A DNA stretch of 64,000 nt from Enterococcus faecium (GCF_029023785.1 NZ_CP118955.1:1610501-1674500), one strand, 5' to 3'. Positions 26,389-35,142 are shown, counted from the stretch's first letter. Notes: generated by a model not told the origin, from the letters alone. A program made the numbers and translations.

Positions 26389-29055
26389 TTATTTATTTCC
26401 TTGTACTCGTACAATGATCAATTTAGTGATTTCCATCAAAACAATTGTCACAAGTGCGATTCCCATACATGTAAAGACTTCTGTCAATCCAAATGCTGAT
26501 GGGATAGAGAAGACTTCTTTCAGTCCTGGGATCATTGTTAAGCAGTAAAGCGCGCTACATACAACTACAGCTAGTAAGACACTTCTGTTAGAGAAGAACC
26601 CTGCTTGGATAGCTGTTTGTGTGTTTGAACGTGCTGGGAATGTTTGCAATGTCCGACACCAAATCAATGTTGAAAATGACATGGCTACACCGAATTCAGG
26701 TGAATGCTGCATGCCAAGCCATTGAGCAAAGATAACAGCAATCCCAATCAGCACACCACGATACGTTACAGAAATCAATGTTTTGTCCGTAAAGATTCCT
26801 GAATTTGGATCTCTTGGCGGGCGGTTCATCGTAGCAGGTTCAGCTTTTTCTGTACCTAATGCAATTGCTGGCAGTGAATCATTGACTAAATTGATGAACA
26901 ACAGTTGTAATGCTGTAAATGGATTGGACCAGTCAGCAACTAAGGCAAAGATGATCGCAATGATCGCACCTAAATTTCCTGCAAATAGATAAGAAATAGC
27001 TTTCTTGATATTATCAAACACATTACGTCCTACTTCTACTGCGCTGACAATAGAAGCAAAGTTATCATCCGTCAATACCATCGCTGCTGCATCTTTTGCC
27101 ACATCTGTACCCGTTCCCATAGCAATTCCGATGTCTGCTTGTTTCAATGCTGGTGCGTCATTTACACCATCACCTGTCATAGCTGAGATATGACCTTTAT
27201 TTTGCCAAGCACGAACGATACGAATTTTATTCTCAGGTGAAACACGTGCATAAACAGTGACTTTTTCTAAAACTTCGTTTAGTTGATCTTCTGTCAATTC
27301 ATCTAGTTCCGTCCCGGTCAAAGCCAGGTTTCCTTCTTCAAAAATCCCGATTTGTTTTGCGATAGCAACAGCTGTTGTTTTGTGGTCACCAGTAATCATG
27401 ATTGTTTTGATTCCTGCACTTCTTGCTTCTGTTACCGCCTGAGTCACTTCAGCACGTGGAGGATCGATCATAGCAAGCAAACCAACAAGGATCAAATCGT
27501 CTTCATCTTCAAATGATAAATCAAAATTATCAAGTGGACGGTAAGCAAAAGCTAGTACACGTAATGCGCGTGTTGAAAAAGCTTCATTTTGCTCTTGGAA
27601 TTTTTTCATCAATTCATCCGTCATCGGAACGACTTCACCATTTAGCAATACTTTTTTACTGCGTTGGAAGACGATATCTGGTCCGCCTTTAACAAACAAG
27701 TAATTTTTGTTATCAATTGTGTGTCCAGTAGACATTAATTTTCGATCTGAGTCAAAAGGAAGTTCTGCTTGTCTTGGGTAGTTGTTTCGGATTTCCTGAT
27801 AAGGCTGGTTTAATTTTTCACTAAAGTCGATAAACGCTACTTCCGTAGGGTCGCCCAATTTAGTACCGTCTTCACTGATCGATGCATCATTCGCTAAAAC
27901 ACTGATTTCGATCAAGCGACGTTCGTCAGCTGTCCATTTTGAAGGGTCATTTGTGAAATCCCCAGTATCGCCATTACCTAAAAAGTAGTCAACAACTGTC
28001 ATTTTGTTTTGTGTCAATGTACCAGTCTTATCTGTACAGATGATACTTGTCGAACCAAGTGTTTCAACTGCTGGAAGCTTCCGAATAATGGCATGACGTT
28101 TTGCCATTTTATTCGTTCCCAAAGATAACACGATTGTTACGATAGACTGTAATGCTTCTGGAATAGCAGCTACGGCTACGGCTACGGCAAACATCACTGC
28201 GCTGACGATATCTGCAGTCATATCTCCTGTACCTTCTCCAAGATAAATACGAAACAGTTGGATACCTAAAATCAATAAAGACAATGCCAAAATAGCCAAA
28301 CTTAGTTTTTTACTGAATTTATCCAGACCTCGTTGTAACGGAGTGACTTGCTCAGTTGTTGATTCCAAAAGGCCAGCAACTTGTCCGATCTCCGTATTAT
28401 TCCCAGTTGAAGTCACTAAGAATTTACCGCGTCCGTAAGTTACGATCGTTCCACTGAATACCATATTTGTACGATCTCCGATTGGTACCGTACTTGTGAT
28501 ATCCGTTACTTCTTTTTCTGCAGAAGTCGACTCTCCTGTCAGCATACCTTCATCTACTTTTAATGATCCCGCATCTAGTAAACGTCCATCAGCAGGTACA
28601 TAATCGCCTGCGTCTAACAACACGATATCTCCTACCACAAGTTCGTTTGCCGGAATCGTTTTTTCCTTACCATCACGAATCACTCGAGCATCGGGCGCTG
28701 AAAGGTTTTTCAACGCTTCTAAAGAACCTTCTGCTTTTTTTGTTTGGACAACACTGATTATAGAATTCAACATCAATACTGCAAAAATAACTAAGAATTC
28801 GATGTAGTCACCCATGACCATCTGAATCAGTGCGACAATCAGCAATACGATAACCATTGCATCTTTGAAAGTTTCTAAGAACAATTTCCAAGTTGGCTTC
28901 TTCGGCTTTTCTTTTAGCTGGTTCAAGCCATCTCTTTCTAATTTTTCCTTCGCTTGCGTGGTGCTCAATCCATCGGTTGAGCTCTGCGTTTGCTGCATCA
29001 ACGAGTCGATCGTTTCTTTATAGACCGCTTGTTGTGCTTGTTCCTTGTTTTCCAA
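26389..29055 (-). CDS. P2-type cation ATPase, probable Mn2+/Ca2+ exporter (MgtA/YoaB type)
   Basis: 888-residue P-type ATPase of the calcium-pump class. It has MLTGESTSAEKEV, the phosphorylation site ICTDKTGTLTQNKMT, TGDHKTTAVAIAKQIG, MTGDGVNDAPALKQADIG, and ten predicted membrane helices. The ion-site helix reads AAIPEALQSIVTIVLSLG, close to Listeria LMCA1. By sequence alone it would be called a Ca2+ pump. However, the leader at 29098-29240 looks like a yybP-ykoY Mn2+ riboswitch, as in Lactococcus yoaB and pneumococcal mgtA, so Mn2+ export (perhaps with Ca2+) is the better guess. It is monocistronic and followed by the repeat block. Confidence 0.88.
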   Translation of the reverse strand: MENKEQAQQAVYKETIDSLMQQTQSSTDGLSTTQAKEKLERDGLNQLKEKPKKPTWKLFLETFKDAMVIVLLIVALIQMVMGDYIEFLVIFAVLMLNSIISVVQTKKAEGSLEALKNLSAPDARVIRDGKEKTIPANELVVGDIVLLDAGDYVPADGRLLDAGSLKVDEGMLTGESTSAEKEVTDITSTVPIGDRTNMVFSGTIVTYGRGKFLVTSTGNNTEIGQVAGLLESTTEQVTPLQRGLDKFSKKLSLAILALSLLILGIQLFRIYLGEGTGDMTADIVSAVMFAVAVAVAAIPEALQSIVTIVLSLGTNKMAKRHAIIRKLPAVETLGSTSIICTDKTGTLTQNKMTVVDYFLGNGDTGDFTNDPSKWTADERRLIEISVLANDASISEDGTKLGDPTEVAFIDFSEKLNQPYQEIRNNYPRQAELPFDSDRKLMSTGHTIDNKNYLFVKGGPDIVFQRSKKVLLNGEVVPMTDELMKKFQEQNEAFSTRALRVLAFAYRPLDNFDLSFEDEDDLILVGLLAMIDPPRAEVTQAVTEARSAGIKTIMITGDHKTTAVAIAKQIGIFEEGNLALTGTELDELTEDQLNEVLEKVTVYARVSPENKIRIVRAWQNKGHISAMTGDGVNDAPALKQADIGIAMGTGTDVAKDAAAMVLTDDNFASIVSAVEVGRNVFDNIKKAISYLFAGNLGAIIAIIFALVADWSNPFTALQLLFINLVNDSLPAIALGTEKAEPATMNRPPRDPNSGIFTDKTLISVTYRGVLIGIAVIFAQWLGMQHSPEFGVAMSFSTLIWCRTLQTFPARSNTQTAIQAGFFSNRSVLLAVVVCSALYCLTMIPGLKEVFSIPSAFGLTEVFTCMGIALVTIVLMEITKLIIVRVQGNK

Positions 29056-29097
29056 ATTTCATCCCCCATTTTTTGATCTTGGCCCTAGTCCTGTCTG

Positions 29098-29240
29098 AAA
29101 AAAAAGAGACCTAAGACAAATACGCATTTGTCTTAGGTCTCACCATTTCATACAATACCAGAAAACCATTTGGTTAACTTACTGTTGATATTATCGCAAC
29201 AAACGTTGCCGGTTACTCCCCTAAGGAGATATTCAACTGT
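29098..29240 (-). ncRNA. yybP-ykoY-type Mn2+ riboswitch with expression platform
   Basis: Read on the minus strand the leader contains CTTAGGGGAGTAACCGG (the conserved GGGGAGUA loop), a stem-loop GCAACGTTTGTTGC, and near its 3' end GGTGAGACCTAAGAC, like the AGACC closing strand of the yoaB aptamer. CTTAGG and CCTAAG close stem P1. The same CCTAAG is part of a 16-bp terminator stem (29106-29141, GAGACCTAAGACAAAT) followed by nine T. P1 and terminator are therefore mutually exclusive: ligand binding should stabilise P1 and allow read-through into the ATPase. Family identification is from memory of the consensus. Confidence 0.78.
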
Positions 29241-29246
29241 ACTAAT

Positions 29247-29275
29247 ATCCTACCTTATTAACCTACAAAAAGCAA
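29247..29275 (-). promoter_or_regulatory. Promoter of the riboswitch-controlled ATPase
   Basis: Minus strand -35 TTGCTT, 17-base spacer, -10 TAGGAT. The predicted start near 29240 places the whole aptamer and terminator in the leader. Confidence 0.55.
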
Positions 29276-29395
29276 CTACTTTAGCCCGATTTACCTACAT
29301 TTTCATGAAAGGAGTGAAAAGTATATTCACCTTGGTAGGCTTCTTTCTTCTATCATGCTATACTAATGTTATTGTATGTAAGGAGGAACATTTTT

Positions 29396-30847
29396 GTGGT
29401 ATCTAGTATTATAACCGCCCTTTATCTATTAAATGCACTTATTGCTTTGGTGGCTATTTTGATCAAACCCCGAGATGTAGCAGCCATTTGGGCATGGCTC
29501 TTAGTATTGTTTGCCCTTCCTGGGGTGGGTTTTGTATTATATTTATTTTTCGGACGTGGATTAACGGATAAGAAAAAATTCTATCTCCGACAAAGTGACT
29601 TGAAAGAATTAGAAAACTTTCAGTCTTTTAGAGGAGATACCATTGAACATTACGATCCTGACATGGGCGATAAAGACAAACAGCAATTTGTCGACTTCTT
29701 CTCTTCATTAAATCGTATGCCGCTGACAAGAATGAATTCTGTCACTCTTCTCACAGACGGACAAGAGAAATTGGATTCACTGCTTCAAGATCTAAAAAAA
29801 GCCAAACATTCGATCCATATCGAATATTACGCATTTGTGACAGATAATATCGGCCAGCAAGTCTTACATGTTTTAGAAGAAAAAGCCGCAGAAGGCGTGG
29901 AAGTTCGAATATTATATGATGCATTTGGCTCTCATGGCACAAAAGCAAAAGATTTCAATCGTCTAATCAAAAATGGTGGACATGTCCATACATTTGTTAC
30001 CTCACAAAAGGCATTACTTCGTTTCCGATTGAATTACCATGATCACCGAAAAATCGTTGTGATCGATGGAAAGATTAGTTATACCGGTGGTTTCAATATT
30101 GCCAATCAATATGTAAATACAACAAAAAAATTCGGCTATTGGCGCGATACGCATATACGGATTTTCGGTGCCGCTTCTTCTTTGCTCCAGCTTCGCTTCT
30201 TAACAGACTGGAACGTCTCGGTACCTGAAGAAAAAAAGGTCGGCTATCATTTGAATTATTTCTTTAAAAAAGCAGATCGAGATGAATCTAAGCTTGCTGA
30301 TACATCCATCCAGCTTGTTTCAAGCGGACCGAATAACGAAAGGGAACAAATCAAGCTTTCATTTATCAAATTGATTACTTCTGCTAAAAAACGTGTTTGG
30401 ATACAGACACCTTACCTTGTTCCTGATGAAAGTGTCATTGCTGCTTTAAAAATCGCAACTGCCTCTGGTGTAGATGTGAAAATCATGATTCCCAACAAAC
30501 CGGATCATCCTTTTATTTATCGAGCAACACAATATTATGCTCGGCAGCTGATCAAGGAAAATGTACAAATCCTTGTCTATGAGAACGGCTTCCTCCATGC
30601 AAAAACATTGATAATGGATGATGAAATCTGCATGGTAGGTTCAGCAAATCAAGATATTCGTAGCTACCGATTGAATTTTGAAACAAGTGCTGTCATTTAC
30701 GATCCTGAGTTTTTAGAAGAACTTGCTACTCAGTTCAAAGAAGATGAGACACATTGTTCATCCATGACAACTGAAACAGTCAAGGAAATGTCTAACTGGC
30801 TATTATTCAAGCAACAAATTTCTCGATTATTTTCTCCAATCCTATAA
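29396..30847 (+). CDS. cls: Cardiolipin synthase
   Basis: Phospholipase-D-type enzyme that joins phosphatidylglycerol molecules into cardiolipin at the membrane. Two N-terminal membrane helices (1-22, 30-52) precede two HKD motifs: HDHRKIVVIDGKISYTGGFN and HAKTLIMDDEICMVGSANQD. AAGGAGGAA sits correctly for the GTG at 29396; the frame upstream to 29366 has no such support. This gives 483 residues, and residues N13, A20, D27, K60, R211, H215 and R218 then fall exactly where E. faecium daptomycin-resistance substitutions are numbered. All are in the unmutated state. It is divergent from the Mn2+-ATPase leader. Confidence 0.95.
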   Translation: MVSSIITALYLLNALIALVAILIKPRDVAAIWAWLLVLFALPGVGFVLYLFFGRGLTDKKKFYLRQSDLKELENFQSFRGDTIEHYDPDMGDKDKQQFVDFFSSLNRMPLTRMNSVTLLTDGQEKLDSLLQDLKKAKHSIHIEYYAFVTDNIGQQVLHVLEEKAAEGVEVRILYDAFGSHGTKAKDFNRLIKNGGHVHTFVTSQKALLRFRLNYHDHRKIVVIDGKISYTGGFNIANQYVNTTKKFGYWRDTHIRIFGAASSLLQLRFLTDWNVSVPEEKKVGYHLNYFFKKADRDESKLADTSIQLVSSGPNNEREQIKLSFIKLITSAKKRVWIQTPYLVPDESVIAALKIATASGVDVKIMIPNKPDHPFIYRATQYYARQLIKENVQILVYENGFLHAKTLIMDDEICMVGSANQDIRSYRLNFETSAVIYDPEFLEELATQFKEDETHCSSMTTETVKEMSNWLLFKQQISRLFSPIL

Positions 30848-30883
30848 TTTTTTTATTCAAGTAGAGAAAAATATACTAAGATT

Positions 30884-31050
30884 AAAGGGACTGTGACAAA
30901 AATCTTGTCACAGTCCCTTCTTCCGAACAAACGGTGTTCTCCTGCCAACTCCTCGGTCACAAGTCACAATATTCAACAAACATGAGAAGCTGTTTTTTGA
31001 ACTTGTTCCTTGTGACTCGGAGCTGGACGGCAGGCTCACGACCTCTTTCT
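30884..31050. repeat. Composite dispersed hairpin repeat
   Basis: Opens with a terminator-like stem AAGGGACTGTGACAA / TTGTCACAGTCCCTT (30884-30919), then CGAACAAACGGTGTTCTCC and the same roughly 110-base module as at 26270-26385 (GCCAACTCCTCGGTCACAAG ... GGCAGGCTCACGACCTC). It separates convergent cls and the kinase gene and may terminate both. Confidence 0.8.
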
Positions 31051-31051
31051 T

Positions 31052-31870
31052 TTACTCTAATTCACCAGCTGCCCAATGATTGATGGGTCCATATTTGTGC
31101 CCTACATTTATTTCTTCACGAATTGCACGGTTTACATAGTCTTTTGCCAATCGGATCGCTTGTTCAACTGTTTTTCCTTTCGCTAACTCAGCTGCAATAC
31201 ATGCAGATAGCGAATCGCCAGTTCCGTTGATCCGGTCGGTAGGATAAAATGGTGCATTTAACCAAAATGATTTTCCTGATTCGAGCAATACGTAGTCATT
31301 GACTGTTTCTTGCTGCGCATCTTTAGCATGATGTCCTTTGATCATAACGTTTTTTGCACCCATATCTTGCAGTTCTTTTGCTGCTTGCACAAAATCTTCT
31401 TCAGCTGCTAATGTCCGTCCAGTCAGCTTTTCTGCTTCATAAAAATTAGGTGTCAGTACTTCGGCCAAAGGGACAAGCTTTTCTTTCAAGCTTTGCAAAG
31501 CAGATTCTTCTAGTAAAAGATTTCCATGTTTCGTTACGATTACGGGATCCACGACTAATGGTCCAAATTCATATTTTTGGTAATTTTTTACAACTGTCTC
31601 AATCAACTTTGAATCTGCTAGCATACCTGTTTTAGCTGCACGTATTTGAAAGTCCTTCGCAATCAGTTCAAATTCTTTGTCGATAAAATCTGTTGGCAAT
31701 GTCACACTTGCTCCGATTCCGTAAGAATTACCTGCAACACATGCGGTCATGACAGAAACACCGTAAACATTTCTTGTAAAGAATGTATGCATATCTGCTT
31801 GCATCCCTGCGCTTCCATCGCTATCTGATCCTGCGATCGTCATTGCTTGTACATACTGATCTTCCATCAA
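31052..31870 (-). CDS. Phosphomethylpyrimidine/pyridoxine kinase (ThiD/PdxK family)
   Basis: Ribokinase-fold kinase of about 272 residues. The N-terminal MTIAGSDSDGSAGMQADMHT and C-terminal GTGDSLSACIAAELAKG (anion hole and catalytic base) define the ThiD/PdxK group, acting on hydroxymethylpyrimidine(-P) or pyridoxal/pyridoxine. VDPVIVTKHGNLLL and NGTGDS are intact. Which substrate is preferred cannot be decided here; no other thiamine or B6 gene is nearby. The start may be TTG 31870 or the adjacent ATG 31867, both served by GGAGGAA. Monocistronic; the 3' end abuts the repeat. Confidence 0.82.
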   Translation of the reverse strand: MMEDQYVQAMTIAGSDSDGSAGMQADMHTFFTRNVYGVSVMTACVAGNSYGIGASVTLPTDFIDKEFELIAKDFQIRAAKTGMLADSKLIETVVKNYQKYEFGPLVVDPVIVTKHGNLLLEESALQSLKEKLVPLAEVLTPNFYEAEKLTGRTLAAEEDFVQAAKELQDMGAKNVMIKGHHAKDAQQETVNDYVLLESGKSFWLNAPFYPTDRINGTGDSLSACIAAELAKGKTVEQAIRLAKDYVNRAIREEINVGHKYGPINHWAAGELE

Positions 31871-32096
31871 ATCGATTCCTCCATTTTTATAAAAAGATTT
31901 TTCATAATGCTGTTACTGTTTCTATCATATGTTTTTCAAAGTATCCCTCAGTAAATATACCACTACCTTTTCTTGGTAATCAAATTTATTTGAAAAAACA
32001 TTTGTAATAAATCAGAAAATAGTTGTCATTTGTTTGTATTCGCTATTCTAATAATAAATAACCACTATTTGATTTATATATATTTCAGTATCCTTC

Positions 32097-32126
32097 TTGT
32101 TTTCATATAACCAAAGGCGCTATGAT
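32097..32126 (+). promoter_or_regulatory. Promoter of the 91-residue orphan gene
   Basis: TTGTTT, 18-base spacer, TATGAT, about 35 bases before the start codon. Confidence 0.45.
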
Positions 32127-32160
32127 TTCCATATGAAAAAAATAAAGTCAGGTGAAAAAA

Positions 32161-32436
32161 ATGAAACTTGAGGATAAAAAAGTCATTTTGAAGAAAATCA
32201 AACGACTACCAGACCAAATAGATGGCTATACGATCTGTTCTTTCAAAAAAGACAGGAGTATAAAAGCTTATACGCAAAACACAGAAAAAGGAATAATCTA
32301 TTTCCTACATGAAGAAGGTTACGATACCCAAACCTTTATGTTTACTGAAAAAAAAGAATTTCATAAACAGATGAAAAAACTGATTGAAAAAGAATTTCCA
32401 AGAAGTCATAAACTCTATGTGAATCAGCAATTTTAA
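32161..32436 (+). CDS. Small basic hypothetical protein
   Basis: 91 residues from the ATG at 32161, which follows CAGGTGA with good spacing (the frame itself opens nine bases earlier at a GTG inside that ribosome site). It is rich in lysine and aromatic residues, with no membrane helix: MKLEDKKVILKKIKRLP at the start and FHKQMKKLIEKEFPRSHKLY near the end. No family recognised. It lies alone between the kinase gene and the spx-like leader. Confidence 0.65.
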   Translation: MKLEDKKVILKKIKRLPDQIDGYTICSFKKDRSIKAYTQNTEKGIIYFLHEEGYDTQTFMFTEKKEFHKQMKKLIEKEFPRSHKLYVNQQF

Positions 32437-32529
32437 CTTCTAACTGTTCTTTATTAATTAAAAATGTTCTGTAATAAAATAAAACTTTATAACAACTATA
32501 ACAAAACCAAATACAAAACAGAAGTTCTA

Positions 32530-32862
32530 TAAGTTATAATCATAGTTGTTAGGTGATTCATCTAGTAAAAACACCAGATTTCAAATTTCACACAATTTAA
32601 ACTAGATCAATCATCAACCTTCTTCAAATTGTTAGAACCCTTTCCCGAGGAGCTGCAGCATAAGCAAAAAAACAAACAGGAAGCCAAATGGCTAAGACAT
32701 TTTTTCTATTAGTCTAGTTGTTTCTCGTCGCAAGTTTAAGACTTTAGAAAGTTATTTCTAATGATGTTTGGGTTGTTTTGATCAATGCTTATGCACAGCT
32801 CCTTACCTATTATTTATCTCAACAGATCTAACAAATTAATGGACTATTTAAGGAGTTTTTTT
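32530..32862 (+). ncRNA. Long structured leader of the Spx-like gene
   Basis: More than 300 bases without a coding sequence. Two inverted repeats are clear: TGATTCATCTAGT (32552) with ACTAGATCAATCA (32601), and AGGAGCTGCAGCATAAGCA (32648-32666) with TGCTTATGCACAGCTCCT (32786-32803). The second 3' arm, CTCCTTA (32799-32805), is also exactly complementary to the ribosome site TAAGGAG (32849-32855) of the downstream gene. The two pairings exclude each other. It could be a translational riboswitch, an sRNA or both; this is inference from base complementarity. Confidence 0.5.
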
Positions 32863-33318
32863 ATGCTTACGATCTATTCTTCTCGCACACATAGTTACCA
32901 TCTGATGGCAAACTGGCTGAAAGACCATCAAATGCCTTACAGAGAACGAATTTTCACACCTAAACAGCCTTTAACAAGGAAAGAGATATTTTATTTATTG
33001 TCATTAACAGAAAACGGATTTGACGATCTATTAGCTAAACGCTCGATTGATTATAAAAATTTGAAAGACCAAATCGACCAATGTACGACCTCAGAGCTTG
33101 TCGATCTGATCGTCTCGCATTTTACTTTGTTACAACGTCCCATCATTACTGACGGAAAGAAATTATTAGTCGGATTCAATGAAGATAGCATGCGTCTTTT
33201 TATCCCTGTACAATGGCGCAGAAGTCAACTGAAATCTGTCTATAACGATTTTACATGGGTAAGCAATCTAGAAAATTCTACGGATTTAGATGATGAATTT
33301 TTAAATTATTATATATAA
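32863..33318 (+). CDS. Spx/ArsC-family regulator with HxxH in place of CxxC
   Basis: 151 residues. Spx proteins bind the RNA polymerase alpha subunit and reprogram transcription under thiol stress. The alignment to Spx is clear: MLTIYSSRTHSYHLMANWL at the N-terminus, the AKRSIDYK arginine region, and LLQRPIITDGKKLLVGFNED. The redox switch cysteines 10 and 13 are replaced by His10 and His13. The C-terminus is about 20 residues longer and acidic (NSTDLDDEFLNYY). The ATG at 32863 has AAGGAG; the frame is open to 32785 but lacks a ribosome site there. The leader may control translation. Confidence 0.8.
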   Translation: MLTIYSSRTHSYHLMANWLKDHQMPYRERIFTPKQPLTRKEIFYLLSLTENGFDDLLAKRSIDYKNLKDQIDQCTTSELVDLIVSHFTLLQRPIITDGKKLLVGFNEDSMRLFIPVQWRRSQLKSVYNDFTWVSNLENSTDLDDEFLNYYI

Positions 33319-33356
33319 AAAAGACTGTGACAAAAGCGTGTCACAGTCTTTTTTTC
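33317..33356. terminator. Bidirectional terminator of the repeat family
   Basis: AAAGACTGTGACA / TGTCACAGTCTTT, six-base loop, long A and T flanks. Minimal hairpin form of the dispersed repeat; serves the spx-like gene and the convergent membrane-protein gene. Confidence 0.9.
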
Positions 33357-33397
33357 TACGCCGGATAAATAGAATATTTTTACAAATCTGAATACAT

Positions 33398-34147
33398 TCA
33401 CCAGTAATAAGCGCTTTGAGTGAATTGACGATAAGAATGACGGACTAGACTGCCATAAATGATCAAGAAGACACCCGTTCCTACCGTAACAAAAAATATA
33501 GAGGCACCGATACTACCATCCATATACCACATTAAAGAAGCCAAAAGTGGGAAAAGTGAAAAAATACATAATCCAATTCCTGCAATCAGTGAGAAGCCAA
33601 AACTTCGCTGATACTCTTCTTCTTTTTCTTTTGCTTCTGCTAATACTTTTTCAGGTATTTTCCGATGGTGCAAAAAGTGATTTAAACGTGTGATTTTCAT
33701 ACCAGAAGCAATAAAAAAACCGACAGCTAATGCTATACCGAAAATCAGACAAGAAATACCCATGAACACATATCCTGCTGAACAAAAGAAAAGAAAACTT
33801 GCAAAAGATAAGCTAATGAATAGAACACCTGATGCCACTTGGAGACTTGCCGCTCTGTATTCTTTCCAGTAGTTTTCTGCTTCGCTTAAATAAATAGAAG
33901 CTGTGTTTGTTTCCGTCTCGTCAGCTTGATGTTTTTTTTCGACATCTAGTTCTTCTAATAATTCATCGATTGAACCAAATGTCGAAATTACTGTACCGAT
34001 GGCCTCCTGTTCATTTTTTCCTTCTCCCATCAATTCATGATAATGGTCTTCCATATTTGCCAACAAATCAGTTTTCAGCTTATCTATCTCGGTACTTTGA
34101 GGTACTCCGATAAAAAGACTGTCTAAATAATTACGGATTGTATCCAT
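33398..34147 (-). CDS. HAAS/DUF1700-type membrane protein paired with PadR
   Basis: 249 residues. The N-terminal 75 residues (MDTIRNYLDSLFIG, LANMEDHYHELMGEGKNEQE, TVISTFGSIDELLEEL) form the helical HAAS/permease-prefix domain typical of proteins encoded next to PadR regulators. Four membrane helices follow in two pairs (about 95-145 and 180-235). Such pairs usually sense or respond to envelope signals, but the mechanism is not known. The ATG abuts the PadR stop codon without a gap, so translation is coupled. Confidence 0.72.
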   Translation of the reverse strand: MDTIRNYLDSLFIGVPQSTEIDKLKTDLLANMEDHYHELMGEGKNEQEAIGTVISTFGSIDELLEELDVEKKHQADETETNTASIYLSEAENYWKEYRAASLQVASGVLFISLSFASFLFFCSAGYVFMGISCLIFGIALAVGFFIASGMKITRLNHFLHHRKIPEKVLAEAKEKEEEYQRSFGFSLIAGIGLCIFSLFPLLASLMWYMDGSIGASIFFVTVGTGVFLIIYGSLVRHSYRQFTQSAYYW

Positions 34148-34474
34148 TTAATTTCCCTCCAAAAATTGATCGACTACGTCTTTCGTCGTCAGCCACTCTT
34201 GCTTTTTTTCTTCTAAAAGATTACGCCCTATTTCAGTGATTTTATAATATGTCCGCTTTTTTCCATGAGTCACTTCTCCAGGATACGAAACAATCAGTTG
34301 ATTCTTTTCTAAACGGGCAAAAACGGAGTAAAGTGTTGTCTCTTTGATCACATAGGAATCATTTGTCCTCTCACGAATCGTTTTAGAAATTTCATATCCA
34401 TAAGAATCGTTTTTGTTAAGGATCGATAAAATAATCGCATCATTGTATCCGCGTATTCCATCACTTGAAATCAT
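34148..34474 (-). CDS. PadR family transcriptional regulator
   Basis: 108 residues, a winged-helix repressor. The DNA-binding part includes AIILSILNKNDSYGYEISK and TTLYSVFARLEKNQLI, and the wing is GKKRTYYKITEIGRNLLEE. The C-terminal dimer helix is short, as in the small PadR group. It is the first gene of a two-gene unit with the membrane protein and probably represses its own promoter in 34475-34560. Confidence 0.85.
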   Translation of the reverse strand: MISSDGIRGYNDAIILSILNKNDSYGYEISKTIRERTNDSYVIKETTLYSVFARLEKNQLIVSYPGEVTHGKKRTYYKITEIGRNLLEEKKQEWLTTKDVVDQFLEGN

Positions 34475-34562
34475 TTTCTTTCCTCCATATTACTCCATCT
34501 GTCGTTGTAATTAGAATAGCATGATTACTTCATCAGGTAAAGTAATTTTTTACAAAAAAATA

Positions 34563-34615
34563 AAAGGAACAGAAAGCAAAAGAAGCGTTATGCTTTTTTG
34601 CTTTCTGTTCCCTTA
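34563..34615 (-). terminator. Terminator after the universal stress protein gene
   Basis: GGAACAGAAAGCAAAA / TTTTTTGCTTTCTGTTCC around a short loop. Confidence 0.85.
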
Positions 34616-34621
34616 ATTTAT

Positions 34622-35062
34622 TTATTTTACAACCATGACGTTACATGATGCGTGGTTGACTACATAGGAAGTAGTGGAACCTACTAGTGCACGTTCTACC
34701 GCATTCAGACCTGTCGCCCCCATGACAATCAGATCGATTGGTTCTTTCGATTCATGGAAATTAGCAATCAGTGTCTTTGGATAACCGTAAAGAACATATG
34801 TCTCGATATCTGTCAGGCCTTTTTCAATTGCCAAGTTTCGATGTTCTTTCATCTGGTTTTCCGCAACCTCATCCAATTCTTCCTGAAGGCTTGTTGTAAC
34901 AAATGCAAAATCACCAAAGTAATTGCCTGTTACTTCATTGACATACAGGATGTGCAACGTTGCCTGATTTCGTTTGGCAATCGTGATTGCCTCAAGAAAT
35001 GCTTTTTCTGCCTTTTCAGAACCATCAATTGCTACTAAAATATTACGATAAGTATCTACCAT
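34622..35062 (-). CDS. Universal stress protein UspA family
   Basis: 146 residues from the ATG at 35062, which has GAAGGAGGCG six bases upstream; the frame opens six codons earlier without a ribosome site. The ATP-binding type motif is IVMGATGLNAVERALVGSTT with G-2x-G-9x-G(S/T), and the N-terminus is YRNILVAIDGSEKAEKAF. Probably a nucleotide-binding cytosolic dimer expressed in stress or stationary phase. Monocistronic. Confidence 0.9.
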   Translation of the reverse strand: MVDTYRNILVAIDGSEKAEKAFLEAITIAKRNQATLHILYVNEVTGNYFGDFAFVTTSLQEELDEVAENQMKEHRNLAIEKGLTDIETYVLYGYPKTLIANFHESKEPIDLIVMGATGLNAVERALVGSTTSYVVNHASCNVMVVK

Positions 35063-35142
35063 TGTAAACGCCTCCTTCACTGTTAGTGTAGCACGATTAC
35101 AGTGTTAGAACAAACATTTTGTGAACGTTTTATCAAAAAATA

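Noticed and set aside
32785..32862. 26-codon N-terminal extension of the Spx-like protein
   Set aside because: No ribosome site at 32785, and the Spx N-terminus aligns exactly from the ATG at 32863 with AAGGAG upstream.
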